Assembly: GCF_009720725.1 (NCBI RefSeq)
Contig: NZ_WNKT01000001.1
Coordinates: forward strand, 186,001-250,000
Source: Allochromatium palmeri
GTDB lineage: Bacteria > Pseudomonadota > Gammaproteobacteria > Chromatiales > Chromatiaceae
Length of the DNA stretch: 64,000 bases
Reading direction: 5' to 3'
In this document: positions 1 to 7,669 of the stretch, piece by piece
How the letters are laid out: every line of letters starts with the position of its first letter
Numbering within the stretch: the stretch's first letter is position 1
Position numbers and translations under genes: made by a program
Notes under the pieces: generated by a model
The model's database searches: none
Told to the model about the DNA's origin: nothing
The model's input: only the letters and a program-made list of their open reading frames with translations

Positions 1-28
1 TTTGAACCAGATTCAAGCTCTCGGGCAT
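1..28 (-). CDS. 5' fragment of an unidentified gene, cut by the window edge
   Basis: An ATG at 28 on the minus strand is preceded by GAGGA at a 7-base spacing and opens a frame reading MPESLNLVQ before the window ends. An in-frame upstream ATG at 46 would add six residues but has no ribosome site. It lies downstream of rnfH on the same strand, about 120 bases away, so it may be a further gene of the rnf transcript or a separate unit. Nine residues are too few to name a family. Confidence 0.35.
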
Positions 29-148
29 TGCTCCATCCTCGGTCATGAATATGTGACGGTCGGCATCAGAACGCGATGCGACCGCTCCGAGGCGTCATCT
101 TAAATCCAGTGATGGCCCGATGGCGAATGCTCCTGCAATGGTGCGCGC

Positions 149-430
149 TCAGTCCTCGTCGTTCGTGTCCTGACGGTCGCGCCGCTCGACGGTTTCGGGG
201 TCGACGGTGATGGGGCGGTAGATTTCGACGCGGTCGCCATCGTTGAGCCTGGTGTCGAGTCGGCTGAGTTTGCTGAAGATGCCGACCTTGTTGACGTTGA
301 GGTCGATCTCAGGGAAGCGTTCGAGCAGGCCCGAGCGCTCGATGGCCTCGCGCACGGTGCTGCCCTCAGGCACGTCGAGCTTGAGCCAGGTCTGTTTGAA
401 TTTGTCCGCGTAGGCGACACCGACGAGCAT
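149..430 (-). CDS. rnfH: RnfH, small ubiquitin-like-fold protein of the Rnf operon
   Basis: A 93-residue protein of the RnfH/UPF0125 family, last gene of the rnf operon. The family has a beta-grasp (ubiquitin/ThiS-like) fold and no proven catalytic role; in nitrogen fixers it accompanies the Rnf electron-transport complex. The sequence shows a VPEGSTVREAIERSG segment (residues about 20-35) and a C-terminal NDGDRVEIYRPI stretch that is characteristic of the family. The tail is acidic and likely disordered. The start is supported by AGAGGA eight bases upstream. It begins 21 bases after the rnfE stop, so it should be cotranscribed from the sigma-54 promoter upstream of rnfA. Confidence 0.88.
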   Translation of the reverse strand: MLVGVAYADKFKQTWLKLDVPEGSTVREAIERSGLLERFPEIDLNVNKVGIFSKLSRLDTRLNDGDRVEIYRPITVDPETVERRDRQDTNDED

Positions 431-451
431 GGTTCGAGTCCTCTGTGATGA

Positions 452-1162
452 TCAGGCCAGCGCGTTCGTTCCAGCCGTCGCGTCTCGACGCTGGCGCGCG
501 GCGGCGAGCCGCGTGTCGATCAGGCGTTTGCCGGCCAGAATGAAACCGAGCGCGATGAAACCGCCCGGTGGCAGGATCGCGAGCAGGAAGCCGCGATAGT
601 CCGGGATCAGCGTGACTTCCAGAAAGGACATGCCCTCGCCAAGGAGCAGGCTGGCATTGGCGAATAGGGTGCCGGAGCCGATGATTTCGCGCACCGCGCC
701 GAGCAGCATCAGCACCAGGGTGAAACCAATCCCCATCATGAGTCCGTCGAAAGCCGCCGGCAGGACGCTGTTGCGTGAGGCGAAGGATTCGGCCCGGCCC
801 AGGATGGCGCAGTTGGTGACGATCAGCGGGATGAAGAGTCCCAGCATCTTGTGCAGATCGTGCAGCCAGGCGTTCATGCCGAGATCGACCAACGTCACCA
901 GCACGGCGATGACCAGCACGAAGATGGGAATGCGCACCTCCGGCGTCACCCAGCCGCGAATGAGCGCGATCAGGATTCCCGAGGCGATCATGACGGCGGT
1001 CGTCGCCAATCCCATGCCGAGTCCATTGGTGGCCGTGCCGGTGACCGCGAGCAGCGGGCAGAGGGCCAGCGATTGGGCCAGCACGACATTGTTGCTCCAG
1101 AGACCGTCGACGGTGAGGCGGCCCCAGGCGGTCTTGTTAGCGGTATTGGGTTCGCGGCTCAT
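452..1162 (-). CDS. rnfE: RnfE, integral membrane subunit of the Rnf complex
   Basis: A 236-residue polytopic membrane protein of the RnfE/NqrD family, part of the inner-membrane core that couples ferredoxin/NADH electron exchange to an ion gradient. The N-terminal half has the family segment SLALCPLLAVTGTATNGLG (about residues 31-49), followed by several hydrophobic helices, including the conserved IPLIVTNCAILGRAE stretch that resembles the equivalent part of RnfA. Length matches the family (about 230). The ATG overlaps the rnfG stop as ATGA, which implies translational coupling. The C-terminus is rich in arginine and alanine and is probably cytoplasmic. Confidence 0.95.
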   Translation of the reverse strand: MSREPNTANKTAWGRLTVDGLWSNNVVLAQSLALCPLLAVTGTATNGLGMGLATTAVMIASGILIALIRGWVTPEVRIPIFVLVIAVLVTLVDLGMNAWLHDLHKMLGLFIPLIVTNCAILGRAESFASRNSVLPAAFDGLMMGIGFTLVLMLLGAVREIIGSGTLFANASLLLGEGMSFLEVTLIPDYRGFLLAILPPGGFIALGFILAGKRLIDTRLAAARQRRDATAGTNALA

Positions 1163-1821
1163 TCCGGACTCCTGACTGGATCGGAGGCGACTGACACAGT
1201 GGCGGGCGCGGTCAGGGCGACCTGATGGCGCTGGAAGAATTCCAGTCCGCGCCGCAGCACGCCAACCACGGCGCGCGGCGTGATGGTGGCCCCGCTGAAC
1301 TGGTCGAAGTCGCCGCCGTCCTTCTTGACCGCCCAGCGCTCGGGCGGCGGGTTGCCAAGCGACCGCCCGTCGAAGGCGAGAATCCAGTCATCCTTGGCGA
1401 TCTCGATTTTGTCGCCGAGTCCAGGCGTTTCGCTGTGCGACAGGACACGCGCGCCCAGCACCCGTCCCTGCGGGTCGACACCCAGGATCAATTCGATGGT
1501 GCCAGAGTAGCCGGGGCCGCTCATCCGATAGGCGACGCCTGTGACCTCCAGTCCGCGCAGGGCGCGATAGACCAGCACCGGTTCGCCATCGGCACCGGGC
1601 AGAGTCAGCGGATCGACCAGCAGATCGTTGTCATGCAGCGCGGGCGGCAGCACCTGACTGAGCGACGCCTTGAGATCCTCGGCCTTGCGCAGGGCGATGG
1701 TGTCGCGCGTGCTCAGATCGCCGATCACCAGCAGTGCGGCGGCCAGCAGGGTGAATCCGCCCAGCAGCGTGGCCTGATAGCCGACGCTCTGGCGTTGGTT
1801 CAGCACGGCAAGCAGGCTCAT
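1159..1821 (-). CDS. rnfG: RnfG, FMN-carrying subunit of the Rnf complex
   Basis: A 220-residue protein with one N-terminal membrane anchor (residues about 17-35) and a periplasmic FMN-binding domain. The flavin-attachment motif SGATIT is at about residues 176-181; in this family FMN is bound covalently through a phosphoester to a threonine of this motif. The TPGLGDKIE segment (about 132-140) is also typical. It overlaps rnfE downstream and rnfD upstream by ATGA junctions, so the three subunits are likely made in fixed ratio. Confidence 0.95.
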   Translation of the reverse strand: MSLLAVLNQRQSVGYQATLLGGFTLLAAALLVIGDLSTRDTIALRKAEDLKASLSQVLPPALHDNDLLVDPLTLPGADGEPVLVYRALRGLEVTGVAYRMSGPGYSGTIELILGVDPQGRVLGARVLSHSETPGLGDKIEIAKDDWILAFDGRSLGNPPPERWAVKKDGGDFDQFSGATITPRAVVGVLRRGLEFFQRHQVALTAPATVSVASDPVRSPE

Positions 1822-2909
1822 CGCGAGGTCTCCGCGTCATTGGGATATTCCAGTGGCTGACCGCGCCGGTCGCGCCCGTAGACGCGCGGCTTGACGTAAT
1901 GGTCGATCAGCGGCGCACAGGCATTCATCAAGAGCACCGCGAAGGCCACGCCCTCGGGATAGCCGGCCCAGGTGCGGATGACATAGATCAGCAGTCCACA
2001 GCCTGCGCCGAACAGAAGCTGACCGCGCGCCGACACCGGCGAAGTCACCGGATCCGTGGCGATAAAGAAGGCGCCGAGCAGGGTCGCGCCCGAGACCAGA
2101 TGATAGAGCGCACCGGCATAGTGCGCGGGGTCGATCAGGTGCATGAGCGTAGCCAGGACCGCGATGGTGCCGAGCAGCGACACCGGGATATGCCAGGTGA
2201 TGACGCGCTTGTAGAGCAGGAACACGCCGCCGAGCAGGAGCAGCAGCGCCGAGGTTTCGCCCAGACTGCCGGCGACTGTGCCGACCGCCCCCGAGAATGG
2301 TGCATACAGATCGGGCAGGATGTTCGCGAGCATTTCGCCCTGACCCAGCTCGGTACGCACCTGACCGAGCACTGTGGCCCCTGTGAAGGCGTCGAACCCC
2401 TGACCGCCGAAGGTGATCCCCAGGCTCTCGACCAGTCCCGGCGCCTCAGCCGAGAACAGCGGCGTCGGCGCGACGAAGCGCGTCATCTCCGCTGGGAAGG
2501 CGATCAACAGCGCCACGCGCGCGACCATCGCCGGGTTGAACAGATTCTGACCCACGCCGCCGAACACCTGCTTGGCGACCACGATCGCCAGCAACCCGCC
2601 GATCACGCCGATCCACCAGGGCGCCCAGGGCGGCAGGGTCATGGCCAGCAGCCAGCCGGTCAGGAGCGCCGTGCCATCGCTCAGATCGGGCCTGATCGGC
2701 TTACCGGCTAGCCACAGACTCAGGATCTCGGCCAGCAGCGCACCGGCGAGGGTCGCGAGAAACAGCCAGATCGCCGGCCAGCCGAACTGCACGAGTCCAA
2801 ACAGCGTGGCCGGAACCAGTGCCAGGATCACCAGACCCATGGTGCGTGGAATGCTGACCAGGTCGTGAGCAAAGGGGCCGCACTGAGCGGCGGGGGTCTC
2901 GATTCGCAT
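1818..2909 (-). CDS. rnfD: RnfD, membrane flavoprotein subunit of the Rnf complex
   Basis: A 363-residue NqrB/RnfD-family membrane protein with about nine hydrophobic segments. The covalent FMN motif is visible as FTGAT at about residues 175-179. The segment GGVGQNLFNPAMVARV (about 117-132) is a family hallmark, as is the DPVTSPVSARGQ stretch near the C-terminal third. The start lies two bases after the rnfC stop. It forms the membrane electron path together with RnfA, RnfE and RnfG. Confidence 0.95.
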   Translation of the reverse strand: MRIETPAAQCGPFAHDLVSIPRTMGLVILALVPATLFGLVQFGWPAIWLFLATLAGALLAEILSLWLAGKPIRPDLSDGTALLTGWLLAMTLPPWAPWWIGVIGGLLAIVVAKQVFGGVGQNLFNPAMVARVALLIAFPAEMTRFVAPTPLFSAEAPGLVESLGITFGGQGFDAFTGATVLGQVRTELGQGEMLANILPDLYAPFSGAVGTVAGSLGETSALLLLLGGVFLLYKRVITWHIPVSLLGTIAVLATLMHLIDPAHYAGALYHLVSGATLLGAFFIATDPVTSPVSARGQLLFGAGCGLLIYVIRTWAGYPEGVAFAVLLMNACAPLIDHYVKPRVYGRDRRGQPLEYPNDAETSR

Positions 2910-2911
2910 GG

Positions 2912-4429
2912 TCAGGACTCCGTCTCGGAGGCGACAGGTTCGGTCGTAGCGGCAGCGGCCTGTTGTGCGGCCTCGGCTTCAGCTTTTTTACGCGCCGCCA
3001 TCTCGCGTTTGCGTTGCTCCATCTGCTCGCGCTTGGCGCGCTTGATCGCCTCCATGCGTGCGGTGCGCTGCTCGGCCAGGCGCTTGGTTTCCATCTGCTT
3101 CTGTTTGGAGCGACCGCGCGCGGCCATCTCGCCCTTGGCATGGTTGAGGAATTGCACCAGCGGGATATGACCCGGACAGACATAGGCACAGGAGCCACAG
3201 CCGATGCAGTCCATCAGACCGCGCTTGACCGCGCCCTCCAGATCGCCAGCGTGGATGTGCGCGACCATCTCCAGCGGCACCAGGCCACAGGGGCAGGCCT
3301 GGACACAGGTGGCGCAGCGGATACAGGGACGGACGTCGCTCTGGCCGGTCTCGGCGGCCGTGAGTGCCAGCACGCCATTGCTGCCCTTGACCATGGGCAC
3401 GCGCGTGCTCGGCAGCGGCTGGCCCATCATCGGGCCGCCGCTGATCAGGCGCGTCGGCTCCTCCTTGAAGCCGCCGCAATGCGCGATCAGATCCTGAACC
3501 CTGGTGCCAAGCGGCACGCGCACATTGGCCGGACGGCTGATGGCGCTACCGCTGACCGTGACCACGCGCGCCACCAGCGGATAGCCGAAGCGCAGCGCCT
3601 CGTGCACGGCAAAGGCGGTCGCCGGGTTGTGCACTACCACGCCGATATCGGCGGTCAGACCGCGCGCCGGAGTCTCGCGTCCGGTCAGGGTCTGGACCAG
3701 ATGTTTCTCCGACCCCATCGGGTAGCGGGTCGGCAGCCGCGCGATCCGAATGTTGGGGTCGATCGAAGCGGCGACCGCCATCGCGGCCTGCGCTTGGGGC
3801 TTGTTGTCCTCGATACCGATGACGATCTGAGTCACACCGAGCGCCTGGGCCATGATCCGAATGCCGTCGATCACGGCTTCGGAGTGCTCGCGCATCAGGC
3901 GGTCGTCACAGGTCAGGTAGGGTTCGCATTCGGCCCCATTGATAACGAGCGTTTGGATCGTGTAGCGCTTGCGCAGATCGAGCTTGACGGCGGAGGGAAA
4001 GGTCGCGCCACCCAGTCCGACGATGCCGGCCGCGGCCACGCGCGCGGCGATGGCTTCGGGTTCGAGCGCGAAGGGGTCATCAACGCCCTGGATTGCGTCG
4101 CTCCAGCGATCTTCGCCATCGGGCTGAAGCGTGATCGTCGGTACCGAGAGTCCCGAGGCATGATGGGCTGGATACTGGCCCACGCCCATGATGCGCCCCG
4201 AGGTCGGGGCATGCACCGGCGCTGAGATCATCCCCTGACCCTGGGCCAGCAGATCGCCCTTGGCTACGCGCTGACCGCGCCGCACCGCCGGGCTGGCGGG
4301 CGCGCCGATGTGCTGTTGCAGCGGGATGTGCAGCAGATCCGGCAGCGGCAGCGTCTCGATCGGTTGCTCCGAGGCCAGGCGTTTGCGGTCATCAGGATGG
4401 ACACCGCCGCGAATCTTGAAGAGTTTCAT
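2912..4429 (-). CDS. rnfC: RnfC, peripheral iron-sulfur and NADH-binding subunit
   Basis: A 505-residue protein that in the family binds NADH/FMN and two 4Fe-4S clusters on the cytoplasmic face. A glycine-rich GIVGLGGATFPSAVK loop is at about 135-149. Two ferredoxin motifs are seen: C369/C372/C375/C379 and C408/C411/C414/C418. The C-terminal 70 residues are a charged, lysine/glutamate/alanine-rich helix, shorter than the long repeat tail of enterobacterial RsxC. The start ATG overlaps the rnfB stop (ATGA). This subunit is expected to be the soluble electron entry or exit point for reducing the ferredoxin or flavodoxin used by nitrogenase. Confidence 0.95.
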   Translation of the reverse strand: MKLFKIRGGVHPDDRKRLASEQPIETLPLPDLLHIPLQQHIGAPASPAVRRGQRVAKGDLLAQGQGMISAPVHAPTSGRIMGVGQYPAHHASGLSVPTITLQPDGEDRWSDAIQGVDDPFALEPEAIAARVAAAGIVGLGGATFPSAVKLDLRKRYTIQTLVINGAECEPYLTCDDRLMREHSEAVIDGIRIMAQALGVTQIVIGIEDNKPQAQAAMAVAASIDPNIRIARLPTRYPMGSEKHLVQTLTGRETPARGLTADIGVVVHNPATAFAVHEALRFGYPLVARVVTVSGSAISRPANVRVPLGTRVQDLIAHCGGFKEEPTRLISGGPMMGQPLPSTRVPMVKGSNGVLALTAAETGQSDVRPCIRCATCVQACPCGLVPLEMVAHIHAGDLEGAVKRGLMDCIGCGSCAYVCPGHIPLVQFLNHAKGEMAARGRSKQKQMETKRLAEQRTARMEAIKRAKREQMEQRKREMAARKKAEAEAAQQAAAATTEPVASETES

Positions 4430-4959
4430 TGAAGCGCGTCCTGTGGCTTGGGCCAGTACCAGTTCTGGAGGCTCGGCGCCAGTGGGCGCATCTCGATACC
4501 CTCGGTCGGACAGACCTCGGCGCAGAGTTCACAGCCGATGCAGGCGTCGGCGAAGACCGTGTGGATCATGTTATTAGCCCCCATGATGGCGTCGGTCGGG
4601 CAGCGCTTGAAGCATTTGGTGCAACCGACGCACAGACCCTCGTTGACATGCGCGATCAGCGGCGGTTTGTCAGCGACGCCCGAGAGATCGACGCTGACAC
4701 CGAGCAGGCCGGCCAGCTCCTCGGCCAGTGCGCGTCCGCCGGGCGGGCAGAGGGTCACAGGCGCGCTGCCGGAGGCGATGGCCTCGGCGGCTGGAGCGCA
4801 GCCTGGATAGCCGCATTGGCCGCATTGCGAGCCGGGCAGCAGGGCGGTGACCTGTTCGGTCAGTGGATTGCCCTCGACCCTGAAATAGCGCGCGGCGAGT
4901 CCGAGCAGACCGCCGAGGGCGAGACCGAGTACGCTGAGACTGACGATGGCGGCGAACAT
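4426..4959 (-). CDS. rnfB: RnfB, polyferredoxin subunit of the Rnf complex
   Basis: A 177-residue subunit with one N-terminal membrane helix (residues 3-22) and iron-sulfur domains. Residues C46, C49, C54 and C71 match the Fe-S-domain motif of RnfB, and two 4Fe-4S ferredoxin motifs begin at C110 and C140. The frame stays open well upstream of 4959, but the start at 4959 gives the canonical membrane N-terminus, the usual family length (about 180-190) and a GGAG site about ten bases upstream. It begins 13 bases after the rnfA stop. Confidence 0.95.
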   Translation of the reverse strand: MFAAIVSLSVLGLALGGLLGLAARYFRVEGNPLTEQVTALLPGSQCGQCGYPGCAPAAEAIASGSAPVTLCPPGGRALAEELAGLLGVSVDLSGVADKPPLIAHVNEGLCVGCTKCFKRCPTDAIMGANNMIHTVFADACIGCELCAEVCPTEGIEMRPLAPSLQNWYWPKPQDALQ

Positions 4960-4972
4960 GATGTTTTGACTC

Positions 4973-5548
4973 CTAAGCCAGTCCGGCAAAGCCCATGAAG
5001 GCGAGCGACAGCAGCCCGGCGGCGACGAAGGCGATGGGCGCACCGGCGAAGGCGCGCGGCACCTGTGCCAGGGCCAGACGCTCGCGCATCCCGGCGAAGA
5101 TGACCATGACCAGGGTGAAACCGAGTGCCGATCCCAACCCATAGAGCGCGCTTTCGAGGAAGCCGTGCTCCTCCTGCACATTCAGCAGTGCCACGCCCAG
5201 CACCGCGCAGTTGGTGGTGATCAGCGGCAGATAGAGACCCAGCACCTGATAGAGCGTCGGCGAGATCTTGCGCATCGCCAGCTCGGTGAACTGCACCACG
5301 GCCGCGATGACCAGAATGAAGGTGAGGATGCGCAGAAAGCCGAGTCCGAGCGGTTCGAGCAGATAGTGCTCCAGCACCCAGCCGGCCACCGCCGCCAGGG
5401 TCAGCACGAAGGTGGTCGCCAGCCCCATGCCGAGCGCCGAGTCGAGCTTGCCCGACACCCCCATGAAGGGGCAGAGTCCGAGAAACTTGACCAGCACCAC
5501 GTTGTTCACCAACGCGGTGGCCAGGATCAGCATGAGATATTCGCCCAT
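4973..5548 (-). CDS. rnfA: RnfA, integral membrane subunit, first gene of the rnf operon
   Basis: A 191-residue polytopic membrane protein of the RnfA/NqrE family. Near-invariant segments are visible: [19 protein letters not shown] at about 14-32 and [16 protein letters not shown] in the middle, the latter contributing cysteine to the membrane-embedded Fe-S centre. The frame remains open to 5611, but that start would lie upstream of the -24/-12 promoter at 5589-5605. The ATG at 5548 begins exactly where homologues begin and has AGGGG ten bases upstream. This gene leads the operon rnfABCDGEH, transcribed away from nifLA, an arrangement known from Azotobacter where this Rnf copy serves nitrogen fixation. 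Confidence 0.95.
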   Translation of the reverse strand: MGEYLMLILATALVNNVVLVKFLGLCPFMGVSGKLDSALGMGLATTFVLTLAAVAGWVLEHYLLEPLGLGFLRILTFILVIAAVVQFTELAMRKISPTLYQVLGLYLPLITTNCAVLGVALLNVQEEHGFLESALYGLGSALGFTLVMVIFAGMRERLALAQVPRAFAGAPIAFVAAGLLSLAFMGFAGLA

Positions 5549-5588
5549 CGCACCAAAACCCCTGCGTGTCATTGATGACAGTGTTTTA

Positions 5589-5605
5589 TGCAAAGGAGGT
5601 GCCAG
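5589..5605 (-). promoter_or_regulatory. Sigma-54 (-24/-12) promoter of the rnf operon
   Basis: Read on the minus strand the sequence is CTGGCACCTCCTTTGCA, an essentially perfect match to the consensus CTGGYAY-N5-TTGCA with GG-N10-GC spacing. The predicted transcription start is near 5578, giving a leader of about 30 bases before the rnfA ATG at 5548, with a ribosome site in between. This dictates the rnfA start choice. Confidence 0.9.
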
Positions 5606-5688
5606 CTTCAATGACGCGCGATCAGTGTTCGGGAACCGATGTTCGTGCGGTCTTGTGCTGGTGCGACAGGACGCCTGGCAGTTCTTTT

Positions 5689-5701
5689 TAGGTGATTGAT
5701 T
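5689..5701 (-). promoter_or_regulatory. Possible IHF-binding site
   Basis: The plus-strand sequence TAGGTGATTGATT matches the reverse complement of the IHF consensus (YAA-N4-TTGATW) with one mismatch and sits in an AT-rich patch. It lies between the rnf promoter and the NifA site, the normal position for DNA bending at NifA-activated promoters. One mismatch in a short degenerate motif makes this tentative. Confidence 0.3.
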
Positions 5702-5833
5702 AAATTTGCTTTATTTGGTTGATGCGGCTCGTTGGATAGACGACATCGCGGCGACTGGTCGGGCGGCAAGATGGCCGCAACGATAGCGGCTGTGGCGCTA
5801 GCGACGGCCAGGTTTGTCGCGTACTCTTTGAAT

Positions 5834-5849
5834 TGTTAGAAAACGTACA
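5834..5849. promoter_or_regulatory. NifA upstream activator site (TGT-N10-ACA)
   Basis: TGTTAGAAAACGTACA is a perfect TGT-N10-ACA NifA enhancer element and the only perfect one in the intergenic region. Its centre is about 140 bases upstream of the predicted nifL transcription start, a normal distance, and about 264 bases upstream of the predicted rnf start, which is longer than usual. It suggests NifA activates its own operon and possibly rnf. Confidence 0.75.
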
Positions 5850-5954
5850 AGCCCCATGTCTCTACGGGAGTTTGTCTATGGCTTGCCCCTGGGCATGGTG
5901 TGTTGAACAAGTGAGCGCCCAAACAGGCAGACCTCGCCATACCTGTCGCTCCAT

Positions 5955-5971
5955 CTGGTATCTTTTTTGCT
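5955..5971 (+). promoter_or_regulatory. Sigma-54 (-24/-12) promoter of nifLA
   Basis: CTGGTATCTTTTTTGCT has the GG-N10-GC spacing and TTGC element of sigma-54 promoters (consensus CTGGYAY-N5-TTGCA). The predicted start of transcription is near 5982, which leaves the GTG at 5984 almost leaderless and makes the downstream GTG at 6020, behind AGGAG, the sensible translation start. Confidence 0.8.
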
Positions 5972-6019
5972 AAATGCGTTACAGTGAACCGTCATCCGCC
6001 GTCCACTCAGGAGCTACCC

Positions 6020-7666
6020 GTGCCGGCCCGATCCGCCCCGGAATCCATCCCATCGACCGAGATCCTCAACACGCTCGGCGAGTTCATCGCCTCGCCGCCC
6101 GACGGCACCCCGCCCGAGGTGGTGGAAGCCCTGGCGCGCATGGGCGGCAACAGCGCCGATCCGCTGCCGCCGCTGCTGTTCTTCGAGGCCGTCGAGCAGT
6201 CGCCGATCGCCATCTCGATCACCGATGCGCAGGCGATCATCCTCTACGCCAACCGCGCCTTCGAGGAACTGACCGGCTACACGCGCGACGAGGTGCTGGG
6301 TCATAACGAGTCGCTCCTCTCCAACAACGCCACGCCTACGAACATCTACCAACAGCTCTGGCGCACCATCCAGGCGCGTCAGACCTGGAGCGGTACCCTG
6401 GTCAATCGCACCAAGTGGGGCGGGGACTATCTGGCCGAGCTGATCATTACACCGGTCATCGACCGTGACGGTGAGCTCAAATACTTCCTCGGCATGCACC
6501 GCGATGTGACAAAGGTGCACGCGCTGGAAGGCGCTTTGCACCAACAGAAGGCACGCCTGGAGACCGTACTCGATGCCGCGCCCGTGATCGTGGCCCTGCT
6601 CGACAGCGCCGGCCGGGTGATTCTGGACAATCAGGAATACAAGCGTCTGCTCGGCGAGCTTCAGGGGCGCGAGCCGGCTGAGGTCTTGCGCGCCGCGCTC
6701 GGCGAACAGCTCGGACTCGATCCCTTCGTTGCCTGCCTGGAGCAGGGGCGCGCCTTCAAGAACATCGAGGTCAGTCTCGACATCCGTGGCCAATCAAGCA
6801 CGCGCTGGTTCGCCTGTTCGCTCAACCCGGTCGACGAGTCCGACGCCAGCGCCCGCAGCTATTTCGGCGAATCCATGCCCGGCGAGCGCCGTCTGCTGCT
6901 GCTGGCCAACGACATCACCAGCCGCCGCCGCGAAATCGAGCGCGCCCATCTGGAGAACCTGCGCGCGCGTCTGGCCGAGCAACAGCTCATGCACGGCATG
7001 CGCGAGGCGCTGGCTGCCGCCGTCTATCAGATCCAGGTGCCGCTCAACGTTATCCAGGCCGCCAGCGGCATGTTGCGCGACGGTGTCGGCCATCCCGAGA
7101 TCCTGGCGACCCTGCTCGACCAGATCAATGAGTCCGGGATCAAGGCGCTCGCCACCCTGACCGCCGCGCTGCCCGAGGAAACGCGCGAGGCCGGAGTGCG
7201 GGTGAATGTCAACAAGCTGCTGCGTCAGGTGCTCGAACTGGAGACCCAGCGCCTGCTGGCGGATGGCATCGTTGTCGACTGGCGTCCGGCGACCCTGCTG
7301 CCTGAGCTGAACGGCCACAAGAATCAGTTGCGCGCCATGTTCAAGCACTTGATCGACAATGCCATCCAGGCACTGCGCGAGTCCGGGCGCGCCAACCGTG
7401 AGCTGGTTCTGACCACGCGCCCGCTCGACCGGGGCGTGGAAGTCGAGATCCAGGACAACGGCCGTGGCATCGCGTCCGAGGATCGCTATCGTGTCTTTGA
7501 GCCGTTCCACATCGGCTGGCGCGACCGGCGCGGTCGGTCCGGCATGGGACTTGCTCTGTCTCAGGAGATCGTCAATGCCCACGGCGGATCGATCGAGGTC
7601 GATCCCGATTTCACCGGCGGCTGTCTGATGCGACTGTCCCTGAATGCTGTCTTTGCGGACGACTGA
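6020..7666 (+). CDS. nifL: NifL, redox and nitrogen sensing anti-activator of NifA
   Basis: A 548-residue protein that in the family binds FAD in its first PAS domain and, when oxidised or under high nitrogen, binds and inhibits NifA. PAS1 is at about residues 53-166 (AISITDAQAIILYANRAF segment), PAS2 at about 170-290, followed by a helical linker and a C-terminal GHKL ATP-binding domain with an N-box (LIDNAIQAL), a G1 box (DNGRGI) and a G2 box (GRSGMGLAL). No standard HisKA autophosphorylation box is evident, as in Azotobacter NifL. The GTG at 6020 has AGGAG six bases upstream; the longer frame from the GTG at 5984 would start at the predicted transcript end. Its stop lies three bases before the nifA start. 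Confidence 0.93.
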   Translation: MPARSAPESIPSTEILNTLGEFIASPPDGTPPEVVEALARMGGNSADPLPPLLFFEAVEQSPIAISITDAQAIILYANRAFEELTGYTRDEVLGHNESLLSNNATPTNIYQQLWRTIQARQTWSGTLVNRTKWGGDYLAELIITPVIDRDGELKYFLGMHRDVTKVHALEGALHQQKARLETVLDAAPVIVALLDSAGRVILDNQEYKRLLGELQGREPAEVLRAALGEQLGLDPFVACLEQGRAFKNIEVSLDIRGQSSTRWFACSLNPVDESDASARSYFGESMPGERRLLLLANDITSRRREIERAHLENLRARLAEQQLMHGMREALAAAVYQIQVPLNVIQAASGMLRDGVGHPEILATLLDQINESGIKALATLTAALPEETREAGVRVNVNKLLRQVLELETQRLLADGIVVDWRPATLLPELNGHKNQLRAMFKHLIDNAIQALRESGRANRELVLTTRPLDRGVEVEIQDNGRGIASEDRYRVFEPFHIGWRDRRGRSGMGLALSQEIVNAHGGSIEVDPDFTGGCLMRLSLNAVFADD

Positions 7667-7669
7667 ACC

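Larger units (their letters stand above)
5549..6019. other. Divergent regulatory region between rnfA and nifL
   Basis: This 471-base stretch has no supported gene. It carries a sigma-54 promoter pointing at rnfA, one pointing at nifL, a perfect TGT-N10-ACA NifA activator site, and a locally AT-rich patch (about 5681-5720) with a possible IHF site. Two imperfect activator-like sequences are also present: TGT-N9-ACA at 5654-5668 and TGT-N10-ACG at 5791-5806. The elements are listed separately. Confidence 0.85.

Noticed and set aside
5549-5611. Longer rnfA start at 5611
   Set aside because: It lies upstream of the -24/-12 promoter and adds 21 residues absent from the family.
5654-5668. TGT-N9-ACA as a second NifA site for rnf
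   Set aside because: The spacing is one base short of the required ten; it is mentioned only as an imperfect site.
5984-6019. GTG at 5984 as the nifL start
   Set aside because: The sigma-54 promoter predicts transcription from about 5982, leaving no leader, whereas GTG at 6020 has AGGAG at ideal spacing.
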